Shown: positions 1-9,452, counted from the first letter of the stretch. The stretch: DNA of 64,000 nt from Thermoplasmata archaeon (GCA_035622275.1 DASPVQ010000029.1:1-64000), one strand, 5' to 3'. Program-made: numbers and translations. Notes: generated by a model not told the origin, from the letters alone.

Positions 1-528
1 GTGCTGGTCGGCAACGCCGCCCACCGTCGCTGGCAGGAGCTCGCAGGCAACCCGGCGTTCGCTCGGTTCGTCGGCGAGGAGCTCGTTCCGCTGCTGCGTC
101 GAGAGTACGACAAACGGGTCCCCGCTCGGAGAATCGTGCTCGCGGGCTCGAGCCTCGGCGCGCTGACGTCGTGCTTCGTCGCGCTGTGGTATCCACGGCT
201 CTTTGGGAACGTCCTGGCCCAGTCCGGCGCGTTCCCGTGGGAATGTTCCGATCCCGGTGGCGGAAAGTCGACGCTGATGGAGCAGTACGCCCGAGCACCC
301 CGGCACGCCGTGCGGTTCTACCTCGACGCGGGGACCCACGAGCGCTTCCCCGACCCCGTCATGGGCGTGTCGCTGCTCTGGTCGGTCATGCACATGCGCG
401 ACGTGCTCGAGGCTCGCGGATATCGCGTCCACTGCGCGGAGTTCGAAGGGGGTCACGACTACGCCTGCTGGAAGGGGACACTCGCCGACGGCCTGATCCA
501 CCTGCTGGGCCGACGGGCCGGCGACTGA
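1..528 (+). CDS. Fes/IroE-like alpha/beta-hydrolase esterase, 5' truncated
   Basis: This is the C-terminal 175 residues of a serine esterase of the enterochelin esterase-like (Fes/IroE, esterase D) group. The nucleophile elbow GSSLG sits at about residues 49-53, and the catalytic His lies in the motif GGHDYACWKGTLADGL near the end, which is typical of this group. The reading frame is open from the first base of the window, so the gene almost certainly starts upstream; the GTG at position 1 is only the window edge. Members hydrolyse ester bonds in siderophores, sugar esters or small acyl esters. The substrate cannot be told from the sequence. The next gene, an MFS exporter, is co-directional but 134 bases away. 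Confidence 0.8.
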   Translation: MLVGNAAHRRWQELAGNPAFARFVGEELVPLLRREYDKRVPARRIVLAGSSLGALTSCFVALWYPRLFGNVLAQSGAFPWECSDPGGGKSTLMEQYARAPRHAVRFYLDAGTHERFPDPVMGVSLLWSVMHMRDVLEARGYRVHCAEFEGGHDYACWKGTLADGLIHLLGRRAGD

Positions 529-662
529 CCGACCGACGAGCGTCGGCCCGGCGGCGGAAGGCGACCCATTCGTCGACCACGGCGGGGGCCATCTCCCTCA
601 GCACTGGCGATGTGCGCCGGCAGTGCGCAAGCTAGTTAGCGACCCCCCTGTGGTGCGACGCC

Positions 663-1907
663 GTGGACCGCAACGTGCGAGTTCTCGCCGTCGGCATGGC
701 GATCCGAACGTTCGGCTCCGCCCTCTACAGCCCGTTCCTCGCCCTGTTCCTGTTCTCCGTGATGCAGATCAGTTACGTCGAGATCGGCGTGATCTTTGTC
801 GCGATCGGCGGAGTCCAGCTGCCGTTCGGCTTTGCTGGCGGACTCTGGGCCGATCGGATCGGGCGGCGCCGTCTGATCATCGTCGCGTTGGCCACGGAGT
901 CGATCCTCGTCGCGGCACTCGCCTACGCCTTCGACATACGCTCGCTCGCGCTGTCGATCGCCGTCGCCACGGTCGGGGGCTCGTTGCTCGCGGCCAGCAG
1001 CGCGGCCTTCTCCGCGTACATCGCCGACTGGGGCTCGGGGAGCGAGCGGACGCGCGCGTTCACCTGGTACCGGATCAGCTTCAACGCGGGCTTCGCGGTC
1101 GGAGCGGCCCTGGGGGGGACGCTCGTGGAGGTGATCGGGTTCGTCGACGCCCTGCTGGTCGCCTCCGGCGTCGTCGCGGTCGCCACCGGGTTCGTCGTCG
1201 CGACCCTCGCGCCGTCGCCGGTCGACCTGCGACTGCGCCATCAGGGTCCCGTCCGCGAGCCCGCGCCGGCGGCGCCGAAACCCGAGCGGTCCCTGCGCCA
1301 GAGCCTGGCGCTCCTCTCCCGCGACAGGACCGCGCTCGTCGTCGCGACCGGCTTCGCGCTCGCCTACCTTGCGGTCGGGCAGTGGAACGTCACGTTCTCC
1401 CTCTTCGTCCACAACAAGCTCGGGATCAGCTACTTCCTGCTGGGGATCGGTCTCGCGATGAACGGCGTCCTGGTGGTCGTGGCCCAGTCGTTCACCACCG
1501 AGCGCTTGCTCGGCCGGCGGCACACGAGCATCGCGATCGGAGGCGTTGTGTTGTATGTGATCGCCTACCTCCTGCTCGGCGTCGCGGCGCTCTGGGCGCT
1601 CCTGCCCGCGATCCTGTTCCTCGTCGCGGTGGTCATCCTGACGATGGGGGAGAACGTCGTCTCGATCCCGTCGACCACGCTGCCATCGAACCTGGCCCCC
1701 GCCGGCGAGGTCGGCGCCTACAACGGGGCCTTCAACACGTTCCTCGGCGCGGCCGGCCTCGCGTCGATCTTCTTCGGGGGGGCCGTGCTCACCGCTGTCG
1801 CCAACCCGCTGCTCGAGTGGGTGCTGCTCGTACTGCCGGCGATCCCCGCGATCGCGATCCTCCGCTATGCCTCGCGCCGGATACCGATCTCGATGGATCG
1901 TGCGTGA
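663..1907 (+). CDS. MFS transporter, 12 predicted membrane segments
   Basis: The 414-residue protein has the hydrophobic profile of a major facilitator: two bundles of six helices separated by a charged loop at about residues 180-215, rich in Pro, Arg and Glu. The loop between helices 2 and 3 carries the family motif A version GLWADRIGRRR (about residues 60-70). It probably exports or imports a small solute by proton exchange; no substrate can be assigned. The start is a GTG; no better ATG is available before the first helix. The closest genes do not point to a pathway. The gene converges with the thermopsin gene, with a 50-base gap. Confidence 0.85.
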   Translation: MDRNVRVLAVGMAIRTFGSALYSPFLALFLFSVMQISYVEIGVIFVAIGGVQLPFGFAGGLWADRIGRRRLIIVALATESILVAALAYAFDIRSLALSIAVATVGGSLLAASSAAFSAYIADWGSGSERTRAFTWYRISFNAGFAVGAALGGTLVEVIGFVDALLVASGVVAVATGFVVATLAPSPVDLRLRHQGPVREPAPAAPKPERSLRQSLALLSRDRTALVVATGFALAYLAVGQWNVTFSLFVHNKLGISYFLLGIGLAMNGVLVVVAQSFTTERLLGRRHTSIAIGGVVLYVIAYLLLGVAALWALLPAILFLVAVVILTMGENVVSIPSTTLPSNLAPAGEVGAYNGAFNTFLGAAGLASIFFGGAVLTAVANPLLEWVLLVLPAIPAIAILRYASRRIPISMDRA

Positions 1908-1957
1908 ACGCCGGCTGAGCCGGTGCCGCCGGGGCAGGCGCCGAGCCTTCGCGGTCC

Positions 1958-4900
1958 CTAGCGGCGGGCCGGCGGCCTCGCCGGAGCTCGCACCGCGCGA
2001 GTGGGCGGCGGTCGCGAAGCCCGAGGCGCTCGACCTCGGCGGACGGCGTGGGCGAGCAGGGCGAGCGAGGCGGCGGCGAGCGCCAGCAGGCCGCCGAAGA
2101 GAGCGTACCCCTCGAGTCCCGTGAGCGGAGCGCCGCCCGTGGGAGCGCTCGAAACCTCGTAGGTGAGACCCGCGCTGACCGCCGAGACTCCGTCCGAGTC
2201 GGTCACCGTTACCGAAACCGCGTAGCGGCCCGCGGCGCTTGGAGAGCAGCTGATGTACGACGCGTTCGCGGCCGCGCACCCCGGCGGCAGGCCCGCCCAG
2301 GCGAACTCAAGGGAGCCGGAGCCCGAGGTCGTCGCGGCGGAGAAGGTGACCGATTCCCCCACCGCCCCGGTCGTCGGCGAGGCGGTCGGAGCGGAGACGG
2401 TAGGGTCCTCGTACGCCGTGAAGGGGACCGACGCGGAGACCGTGAAGTTGTCGGCGTCCGTCACGTAGACCGAGACGACTCCGGCCGACGGACCGCTGGG
2501 CACGCAGTCGATGTCGGGCATATCGGAGACCGCGCAGCCCGGCGGTAGGCCGGTCCAGTCGTAGCGGTACGGAGCCTGCCCGCCTCCGGCGCCTTGAACG
2601 TCGAACGTGACCGCCTGGCCGACGTCGGCACTCGCCCGAGACCCCACGAGGGCGGCGACCGAGGGGTCGGAATAGACCGAGTAGCCCACCGTGCCGTTGA
2701 CGCTGAGCCCGTTGGAGTCGGTGACGGTGACGCTAGCGGTGCCGTCCCCCGGAGCGCTCGGGTCGCAGGAGATGGTGGAGACGTCGCTGGCGCTGCATCC
2801 GGTCGGAAGGCCGGTCCAGTCAAAGTCGAACGGGGCGGCCCCGCCGCTGAGTCCCGAGACGTTCAGCTCGATCTCCTGGCCGACGTCCACGGCGGAGGGG
2901 ATCGCCCGCACGCTGGCGATCGAGGGATCCGCGTCCACCGGGTAGGGCAGCGGCCCGCTGGCCGCTCTGCCGCCGTCCGAGTCCGTCACGTTCACGCTCA
3001 CCGACGCGGCACCGGCGTCGGACGGGACGCAGCGGACTTCGGGCGCGGATACCGAGAGACAGCCGATCGGCAGACCCGACCAGGCGTAGGTGTAGTCGCC
3101 GGAGCCGCCGGAGGCGTTCGACCAGAAGGTCACCGCCTGCCCGACATCGATCGAATCGGCGGGGCTCGCGGACGGGACGGGGGCGTACGGGCCGGAGAGG
3201 ACGGTGAACGAGAGGCTCGCGCTGACCACGCGGAAGTCGTTCGCGTCGGTCACGGCGACCGAGATCGAGTAGCTGCCCGCGGTGGCGGGGGTGCAGGTGG
3301 GGCTCGCCGTCCCGGCCCCCGTGCAGGGCCCGGGGAGGCCGCTCCAGCTATAGTTGTACGGGGTGGCGCCGCCCTTCGGCGCGGCCGTGAAGGTGACCGG
3401 TTGGCCGGTTTCGGCGCTCGCACGGCTCGGGCTCGGCGTCGCGACGCTCGGGTCGGAGTCGACGGAGAAGGAGAGGCTGGCGCTCGTGGCGGACTGGCCG
3501 CCGGAGTCGGTGACGGTGACGTTCACCGAGTAGCTGCCCGAATCGCTCGGAGTGCAGGAGAGCGAGAGCGAGGAGGAGGCGGTGCATCCGAGCCCCGATG
3601 GGGCGGTCTTCCAGGCGTAGGTGTCTCCGCCGGTGCCCGACGCGACGAGCGTCGAGTGGAACGTGACGGACTGGGCGACATCCACGCCCGACGGCGAGGC
3701 GGTGGGGGTGCTGACCTCCGGGCCGCAGGAGCCGGTGTCGGTCACGTTGAGCGTCGCCTTCGCCTTGATCTCGCACTCGCCGAGATCGTGGCTGGCGCTG
3801 CTCGAGTTCACCCAGACGTGGTAGGTGCCCGGCACGAGGGTGAGCGTCGCCGAGTCGTTGACGAACGCCCAAGTGTCCCCGGGGATGGCGACTGTCCCGG
3901 CGGCGATCCCCGGCGCCGAGATCGCCAGGGTCCCGACCCGGTTCTGGGTATACGCCTGCTCAGGCGTCGCGTTGCGGGCGGTGCCGTTGAGCTGGAGCGT
4001 CAGCGGGAGACCGGCGGCGTCGCTGGTGAAGATCGACTGGATGTTGCTGACCGCCTCCGCCGTGTTCGCCCCGAAGTTCCAGACCGCGGGTGGCGCCTCG
4101 AAGTTGTGGCCGTTCCAGTAGAGCAGCCGGGACGTCGCGTGGGTCGCGTTCTCGGCCTGCGTCGCCGCGCCGTTGCCGGGACCGCCGAGGGAGAACTCCG
4201 CGTCGTAGAACAGACCGATCGGATTGTAGAGGTTCCCGTCGACCAGGAAGTTGTTGTCAGCCGAGACGGTCTTCGCCCAGGGCCACACCACGTTGTCGTA
4301 GGTGACGTAGTGGTTCGTCACCATGTCCCAGTACTCGAAGGCGACCTCGGGCTCGGCGTGGGCTCCCCGGTAGGAGCGCACGAGCAGGCCGTAGTCGCCG
4401 GGGCTCGGCAGGGTTCGGTAGGCTCCCGGCTGGGTGGTCGCGCTCACTGCGTAGTAGCCCTCGCAGCCGCTGTAGGGATAGACAGTCCCGTTGCCGCTGA
4501 CCCCGGTGTTGTTGAGGCAGGACGTGGTGAAGTTCCAGATGTTGTCCTCGAAGCCGATCTCCATCGTCGACGAGTCGACGATGGCGACGTCCTGGATCCA
4601 GTACGCGTAGTTGTGGCCGTTCTGCACGAACTCCAGGACGACGTTGAGCTGGTCGCTGTACTGGTAGTTGCTGTCCGCCTCGAGGTCGAGCGATCGATAG
4701 GAGAAGTTGCCGAGGAACTCGGTGGAGTTGTACTCGTAGGGCTGGCCGTTCGCCCCGACGCCGAAGTCCGCGATTCCCATCGGCGCGGGCTCGCTCGAGT
4801 AGTAGCCGCTGGGGTCGACCGTGGCGGGCGCGGCCAGACCGATGGGATGGACGCGGACCGGCAGGAAGGGGATCGGCGCCCGACCCCCCTCGCTCGCGGG

Positions 4901-5056
4901 TGCGACCCCGGCCCGCGGGGCGGCCGGGTGCTCGGAGGTGGGGGGCGCGGGTGCGCCGAGCGCTCCGAGCGGCACCACGAGCGCGCCGGCGGTCACGAGG
5001 ATCGCCACCAGCGACGCGAACGATCGAGAATGCGTGCGGTTCCGCTGCCCAGACAT
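1958..5056 (-). CDS. Membrane-anchored thermopsin-family protease with Ig-like repeats
   Basis: This 1032-residue secreted protein begins with a signal/anchor helix (residues 13-34). Residues 85-430 resemble thermopsin (peptidase family A5), an acid protease of archaea. Supporting blocks are EPAPMGIADFGV (89-100), the N-rich block around EYNSTEFLGNFSY, DQLNVVLEF (135-143), YWIQDVAIVDSS and DNIWNFTT. There follow six tandem repeats of about 87 residues with paired cysteines and the phrase GLPxGC...CxPS...VTVTDS. A C-terminal membrane helix (about 983-1005) and a basic tail end the protein. Classic thermopsin lacks the repeats and the anchor, so this one is probably held on the cell surface. 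The ATG at 5056 is preferred over an in-frame TTG 12 bases upstream. Confidence 0.85.
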   Translation of the reverse strand: MSGQRNRTHSRSFASLVAILVTAGALVVPLGALGAPAPPTSEHPAAPRAGVAPASEGGRAPIPFLPVRVHPIGLAAPATVDPSGYYSSEPAPMGIADFGVGANGQPYEYNSTEFLGNFSYRSLDLEADSNYQYSDQLNVVLEFVQNGHNYAYWIQDVAIVDSSTMEIGFEDNIWNFTTSCLNNTGVSGNGTVYPYSGCEGYYAVSATTQPGAYRTLPSPGDYGLLVRSYRGAHAEPEVAFEYWDMVTNHYVTYDNVVWPWAKTVSADNNFLVDGNLYNPIGLFYDAEFSLGGPGNGAATQAENATHATSRLLYWNGHNFEAPPAVWNFGANTAEAVSNIQSIFTSDAAGLPLTLQLNGTARNATPEQAYTQNRVGTLAISAPGIAAGTVAIPGDTWAFVNDSATLTLVPGTYHVWVNSSSASHDLGECEIKAKATLNVTDTGSCGPEVSTPTASPSGVDVAQSVTFHSTLVASGTGGDTYAWKTAPSGLGCTASSSLSLSCTPSDSGSYSVNVTVTDSGGQSATSASLSFSVDSDPSVATPSPSRASAETGQPVTFTAAPKGGATPYNYSWSGLPGPCTGAGTASPTCTPATAGSYSISVAVTDANDFRVVSASLSFTVLSGPYAPVPSASPADSIDVGQAVTFWSNASGGSGDYTYAWSGLPIGCLSVSAPEVRCVPSDAGAASVSVNVTDSDGGRAASGPLPYPVDADPSIASVRAIPSAVDVGQEIELNVSGLSGGAAPFDFDWTGLPTGCSASDVSTISCDPSAPGDGTASVTVTDSNGLSVNGTVGYSVYSDPSVAALVGSRASADVGQAVTFDVQGAGGGQAPYRYDWTGLPPGCAVSDMPDIDCVPSGPSAGVVSVYVTDADNFTVSASVPFTAYEDPTVSAPTASPTTGAVGESVTFSAATTSGSGSLEFAWAGLPPGCAAANASYISCSPSAAGRYAVSVTVTDSDGVSAVSAGLTYEVSSAPTGGAPLTGLEGYALFGGLLALAAASLALLAHAVRRGRAPRASRPPPTRAVRAPARPPARR
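2144..3718 (-). repeat. Six tandem Ig/PKD-like repeats inside the thermopsin gene
   Basis: The encoded residues 447-971 divide into six units of about 87 residues. Each begins PSVxxPxASP...DVGQxVTF, continues with a Tyr-Trp-Gly-Leu-Pro core and two Cys, and ends near VTVTDSxG...FxV. The same unit type occurs twice in the beta-propeller surface protein at 17000-19795, so it is a shared extracellular module of this genome. Confidence 0.75.
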
Positions 5057-5097
5057 GATGTGTATCAATACGCACCATGCACTGGCGCGCTCCTCCG

Positions 5098-5105
5098 CTA
5101 TAAGG
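5098..5105 (-). promoter_or_regulatory. TATA-like element for the thermopsin gene
   Basis: On the minus strand this reads CCTTATAG, an AT-rich island in very GC-rich DNA. It would place transcription start about 20 bases before the ATG at 5056. Confidence 0.45.
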
Positions 5106-5175
5106 CTTCACTTTACGGCCGTCTCGGCGCCGGCGACGTCCCGCCGGCGCCCCGTCCGGCCGGGCCGGCGCCGCC

Positions 5176-7128
5176 CTAGACGAGTCGGTTCGGGATCGGG
5201 TCGGTCGGCAGCCCGTAGCGCCGGAGGAGGGCGACGAACCGGGGGTCCCGACGGATCGGATCGAAGAAGAGACCCCGGTACCAGAGCCAGAAGACCCGCT
5301 CGCCGTCGACGTAGTCCGCCTCGAGCAGATCGAGCGCCGTCGGTGCCTCGCCGAGGACCGAGAGGAGCATGGCGAGGTAGGTTCGGGACATGTACGACTT
5401 CCACTCGCGGCGGGCGACCTCGGCCAGGATGTCGCGGGCGTCCTTGGGCCGACCGATCAGCGCGTTGAGGAGCGCGCGATCGAAGCGCTGCTCTTCCGTC
5501 GCGCCCGGCATCGGGGAGTCGGCCTCGGCGACCGCCTCCGCGCGGTGGCCCGTCGCGAGGTAGATCAGCCCGAGAAAGTTGTGGTGACCGGCGGCGTCGG
5601 CGGGATCGGTGCGCTCGTCGCGCAACAGGCGGATCGCCTCGTCGCCGTTGCCCGACTCGAACTCCGCCCACGCGAGGGAGGTCGCGGCGCCGCCGCTCGG
5701 GTCGAGGCGAACGACCTGCCGGAAGTTCTCCTTCGCGAGGTCCCAGCGCGCGAGCGCCATGTTAAGCAGCGCGTAGAAGCGGTAGGCGGCCACGTTGCTC
5801 GGGTTCAGCGCGATCGCGGTCTGGAACTCCGCCTCCGCGCGGGACCAGTCGTGGTCGGACTGGAAGATCAAGTTCGCGAGGGCCGCATGGGCGTCGGAGG
5901 AGTTCGGGTCGAGCGCCAGCGCCCGGTCGACGAGCTCGCGCGCCCGAGGGATGACTTTACGCATCGCCACCACGTCGCCGGCGACGGTCACGTACAGCTG
6001 CGCCCACGCCGCGTAGGCCTCGGCGAAGGTCGGATCGAGCTCGGTCGCGCGCTCGAAGAAACGGACCGCCTCCTCGTAGCTGTGCTTGTGCCGCTCGCTC
6101 GAGGCGACGAGCCCTCGCAGGTAGAGGTCGTAGGCCGCCGGGTTCTGGGTGCCCCGGCGCGCCGCCGACGGTCGTTCCGACGGGGCGAGCTGGAGCCGGA
6201 GCGCCTCGGCGGTCCGCCCCGCGATATCCGCCTGAACGGCGAAGACGTCGTCGACCTCGCGGTTGTAGCTGCTCGCCCAGATGTGCCGCTGGCTCGCGAC
6301 ATCGATCAACTGCAGCGTGATCCGGATGCGGGTCCCGGCCTTGCGAACGCTGCCCTCGAGCACCGTGTCGACCCCCAGCTCGCGGCCGACCTCGGCGATC
6401 GACTTCGGCGCGTTCTTGTACGGCGTGACGGAGGTCCGTGCGATGACGCTGAGCCCGCGCACCTGGGACAGGACCGAGATGAGCTCCTCCGTGAGTCCGT
6501 CCGCGAAGTAGCCGTCGCCGGGGTCGGGGCTGATGTTCGCGAGCGGGAGGACCGCGAGGTGTCGCGTGTCCCCGTCCGCGGGGGCCGCGGCCCCCGCGCC
6601 GCGGTCTCCGCCGGGGAGGATCCGCCAGACGCTGAGCGGGAGCCGGATGTTCTTCAGCCGCGCCGGCGGCAGCTTCTCGAACGCGACGTCGAGCTTGTTC
6701 TCCACCTGATCGTACACCTGTTGCGAGAGGCAGATGCCGCCCGGCTCGGCCAGCGGTTGGATCCGCGACGCGATGTTCACGGCGTCGCCGAGGACATCCC
6801 CATGCGTGGGCACGACCTCCCCGACGTGGATTCCGATCCGGATCCGGATGCGCCAGTCCTCGGTGGCGGAAGCGTTGTACTCGGCGAGCGCGCCTTGGAT
6901 CGCCACCGCACAGCGCGTCGCTTCGAGCGCGCTGTCGAACTCGACGAGGAAGGCGTCGCCGACGGTCTTGACCTCCCGCCCCGCGAACGTGGCGAAGATC
7001 GGGCGGAGCAGACGGTTGTGACGGTCGAGGACCGCGAGCGCGGTCGCCTCGTTCGCCTGCGCGAGGGCGGAGTAGCCGACCATGTCCGTGAACATGATCG
7101 CGGCGAGCCGACGGCGCCCTTCGCTCAT
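5176..7128 (-). CDS. Class III adenylate cyclase domain fused to TolB-like and TPR domains
   Basis: The 650-residue protein has three parts. Residues 5-170 form a class III nucleotide cyclase: metal-binding Asp15 (FTDMVGY) and Asp58 (TVGDAF), Lys54, which fits adenine selection, and Asn118 and Arg122 in GDAVNIASR. All catalytic positions I can check are present, so it should make cyclic AMP. Residues 188-315 resemble the TolB/FlgO-like domain (LAVLPLANIS...YFADGLTEELI). From about residue 330 to the end are tetratricopeptide repeats. No membrane helix is visible, so it is probably cytoplasmic. This architecture is common in soil bacteria such as rhizobia, so transfer from bacteria is possible. 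Its gene stands alone; the downstream target is unknown. Confidence 0.88.
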   Translation of the reverse strand: MSEGRRRLAAIMFTDMVGYSALAQANEATALAVLDRHNRLLRPIFATFAGREVKTVGDAFLVEFDSALEATRCAVAIQGALAEYNASATEDWRIRIRIGIHVGEVVPTHGDVLGDAVNIASRIQPLAEPGGICLSQQVYDQVENKLDVAFEKLPPARLKNIRLPLSVWRILPGGDRGAGAAAPADGDTRHLAVLPLANISPDPGDGYFADGLTEELISVLSQVRGLSVIARTSVTPYKNAPKSIAEVGRELGVDTVLEGSVRKAGTRIRITLQLIDVASQRHIWASSYNREVDDVFAVQADIAGRTAEALRLQLAPSERPSAARRGTQNPAAYDLYLRGLVASSERHKHSYEEAVRFFERATELDPTFAEAYAAWAQLYVTVAGDVVAMRKVIPRARELVDRALALDPNSSDAHAALANLIFQSDHDWSRAEAEFQTAIALNPSNVAAYRFYALLNMALARWDLAKENFRQVVRLDPSGGAATSLAWAEFESGNGDEAIRLLRDERTDPADAAGHHNFLGLIYLATGHRAEAVAEADSPMPGATEEQRFDRALLNALIGRPKDARDILAEVARREWKSYMSRTYLAMLLSVLGEAPTALDLLEADYVDGERVFWLWYRGLFFDPIRRDPRFVALLRRYGLPTDPIPNRLV

Positions 7129-7208
7129 GCCTCCGAACTCCCCCGTGCGGAGTTAAGCGCTCCGAGCAGGGTCGCGGAACGCGGTCGGGGCGAGGGGGTT
7201 TCGGGCGT

Positions 7209-8309
7209 TCAGCGCCCGCCCACCGCCGCGGGCTGCTGCTGGGTCAGGCAGTGGATCGTCCCGAGCCCCCAGACCAGATCCCGCGATCGGATCCCGACCA
7301 CCTCGCGGTCCGGGAAGGCGCCCCGCAGGACGTCCATCGCCGCGCCGTCGTGGGGGTCATCGAAGGTCGGGACGAGGACGGAACCGTTGGCCACGTAGAA
7401 GTTCGCATAGCTCGCCGGCAGTCGCTGCCCCCGATAGACGACCGGACGGGGGCTGGGCAGCTCGCGCACCACGAGCCGCCGGCCGTGACGGGTGCGGAAG
7501 CGCTCCAGCCGGTCCCGGTTCTGCTCGAGCACCCCGCGGTTCTCGTCGTCTTCGCCGTACGGACTGACCACGAGCACCGAGGCCGGTCCCACGAACCGCG
7601 CGAGATCGTCGATATGGCCCTGGGTGTCGTCGCCGTCGATCCCCTCTCCGAGCCAGACGACCTCCTCGATCCCGAGGTTCGCGCGAAGGGCCGACTCGGT
7701 CGCCGCGCGTCCGAGACCGGGGTTGCGCACGTTCGGTCCGCCGAGCAGGCACGCCTCGGTCGCGAGCAAGAGCCCGGCGCCGTCCACGTCGATCGCTCCC
7801 CCCTCGAGGGTCACCCATCGGCCCCGCCACCGCGCCCGATAGAGGGGCCGGCCGAGGTGCCGCCCGATCCACGGGGGCACCCGACGGTCGCGGTGCCAGT
7901 CGGGGTACTTGGCCCAGGCGTTGAACTTCCACTGGATCAGGGCGACGGACGCGCGATCCGCGGGCGCCGAGCCCGACCGCCGGACGAACGTGGGCCCCGA
8001 GTCCCGCATCCAGCTCCGGTCGGTGGGCAGGAGGTGGGCGCGCACCCGATCGAGCTCGACGTGACTGTGCTCGAGCCGCCGCATCGCGTGCCGGGCCTGG
8101 CGCCGATCGGGGAAGAGAATCTCGACGGTCTCACCGCGGGCGAGCTGCCGGACGATCTCCACGAACGTCCAGCGGACCACGCCGAGACGGCCGGGCCAGT
8201 CGTCGCCCTGGTGGGGCCAGGCGATCCACGTCGCCTCGTGCGGCTCCCACTCGGCGGGCATACGGTAGCCGAGCCGCGCAGGGCTCGGAGCGGCCTTCCG
8301 CGGGCTCAT
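7209..8309 (-). CDS. aguA: Agmatine deiminase
   Basis: The 366-residue protein belongs to the agmatine deiminase branch of the guanidino-modifying enzymes and converts agmatine to N-carbamoylputrescine plus ammonia. The family residues are in place: Asp103 in WMRDSGP, Glu169 in LEGG, Asp227 and His232 in GDDTQGHIDD, and the nucleophile Cys354 in GTIHCLTQQ. Length matches the family (about 350-370). Its ATG overlaps the stop of aguB by four bases (ATGA), so the two are one operon and translation is probably coupled. With AguB it completes the route from agmatine to putrescine without an agmatinase. Confidence 0.93.
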   Translation of the reverse strand: MSPRKAAPSPARLGYRMPAEWEPHEATWIAWPHQGDDWPGRLGVVRWTFVEIVRQLARGETVEILFPDRRQARHAMRRLEHSHVELDRVRAHLLPTDRSWMRDSGPTFVRRSGSAPADRASVALIQWKFNAWAKYPDWHRDRRVPPWIGRHLGRPLYRARWRGRWVTLEGGAIDVDGAGLLLATEACLLGGPNVRNPGLGRAATESALRANLGIEEVVWLGEGIDGDDTQGHIDDLARFVGPASVLVVSPYGEDDENRGVLEQNRDRLERFRTRHGRRLVVRELPSPRPVVYRGQRLPASYANFYVANGSVLVPTFDDPHDGAAMDVLRGAFPDREVVGIRSRDLVWGLGTIHCLTQQQPAAVGGR

Positions 8310-9241
8310 CCGGGCCCGCCGGACTCGTCCAGGAACCGGCGGGTGAGGGCGCCGTAGGCGTCGACCCGACGGTCCCGCAGGAACGGCCAGTGCTGACGCG
8401 TCCGCTCCACCACCCGCGGGTCCACGTCCGCGACCAGGACCTCCTCTCGGTCGTGGGATCCCTCGACGAGCACCCGTCCGAACGGGTCGGCGACGAACGA
8501 GCCGCCCCAGAACTCGATCCCCGGGCCGGCGGCGCGGTCCCCGCGCACGTCCCCGTGCTCGAGGCCGACCCGGTTCGCCACCGCGACGTACACGCCGTTC
8601 GCGATCGCGTGGGCCCGCTGGACCGTCCGCCAGGCGTCATGCTGGGCCTCCCCGAATTCCGCCTTCTCGCCCGGGTGCCAGCCGATCGCGGTCGGATACG
8701 CGAGCAGCTCGGCGCCCGTGAGCGCGGTCAGGCGCGCCGCCTCCGGATACCACTGGTCCCAGCAGATGAGCACCCCGACCCGACCGACGGTCAGCGGGAA
8801 CGAACGGAAGCCGAGGTCGCCCGGCGCGAAGTAGAACTTCTCGAAGTAGAGCGGGTCATCGGGAATGTGCATCTTGCGGTAGATCCCCGCGAGGCGGCCG
8901 TCGCGATCGATCACCGCCACCGCGTTGTGGTAGACGCCGGGCGCCCGGCGCTCGAACACGGGGGCGAGCACCGCGACCGAGAGGCGTTTCGCCTCTTCCG
9001 TGAGCCGCTCGACCGTCGGTCCCGGGATCGGTTCGGCGAGCGCGAACATCGCGTGATCCTCCCGCTGGCAGAAGTACTGCGATCGAAACAGCTCGGGGAG
9101 CGCGACGAGGTCGGCGCTCCGCTCCTTAGCAACGCGCAGGTGCTGGACCGCACGCTCGAGGTTCTCGTCCGGATCCGGCGTCTCCGACATCTGGACGAGC
9201 GCGACCCGGAAGGATCCCGGTCCCGACCCCGCCGGCGCCAT
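8306..9241 (-). CDS. aguB: N-carbamoylputrescine amidohydrolase (nitrilase superfamily)
   Basis: This is a carbon-nitrogen hydrolase of 311 residues from the preferred ATG at 9241. The catalytic triad is visible: Glu50 (ALPELF), Lys123 (YRKMHIP) and Cys160 (LICWDQWYPE). The WDQWYPE context and the phrase DAWRTVQRAHAIANG fit N-carbamoylputrescine amidase, which releases putrescine, CO2 and ammonia. It is the first gene of the aguB-aguA operon. An upstream in-frame ATG at 9289 would add 16 poorly conserved residues; it lies inside an AT-rich spot (minus-strand CATTATGT, 9282-9290) that is better read as the TATA element. The frame stays open further upstream, over the divergent acetyltransferase gene, without family similarity. 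Confidence 0.92.
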   Translation of the reverse strand: MAPAGSGPGSFRVALVQMSETPDPDENLERAVQHLRVAKERSADLVALPELFRSQYFCQREDHAMFALAEPIPGPTVERLTEEAKRLSVAVLAPVFERRAPGVYHNAVAVIDRDGRLAGIYRKMHIPDDPLYFEKFYFAPGDLGFRSFPLTVGRVGVLICWDQWYPEAARLTALTGAELLAYPTAIGWHPGEKAEFGEAQHDAWRTVQRAHAIANGVYVAVANRVGLEHGDVRGDRAAGPGIEFWGGSFVADPFGRVLVEGSHDREEVLVADVDPRVVERTRQHWPFLRDRRVDAYGALTRRFLDESGGPG

Positions 9242-9452
9242 CGGCTGTGCTGAGCCCTCCGCCGGGCGCACGGAGGCACGGGCACACATAATGGCCCGGG
9301 AGGCGGACGCCCGGTGCCCGGGTCCGGGGCCGGGGGTCGCGGCCGCCGTCCGGGGCCCCGGGCCCTCCGCCGGTTCCGGGGTCCCAGTGCCCGGGCGCCC
9401 CGCCCCCGGGAACCCGAGCCGTTTTCCGCGCGAGCTCGGTCGGGAGCGGCCG

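Noticed and set aside
2594-5179. A plus-strand frame of 861 codons opposite the thermopsin gene
   Set aside because: The minus strand encodes a recognisable thermopsin with regular repeats; the plus frame shows only Arg/Gly-rich sequence without domains.
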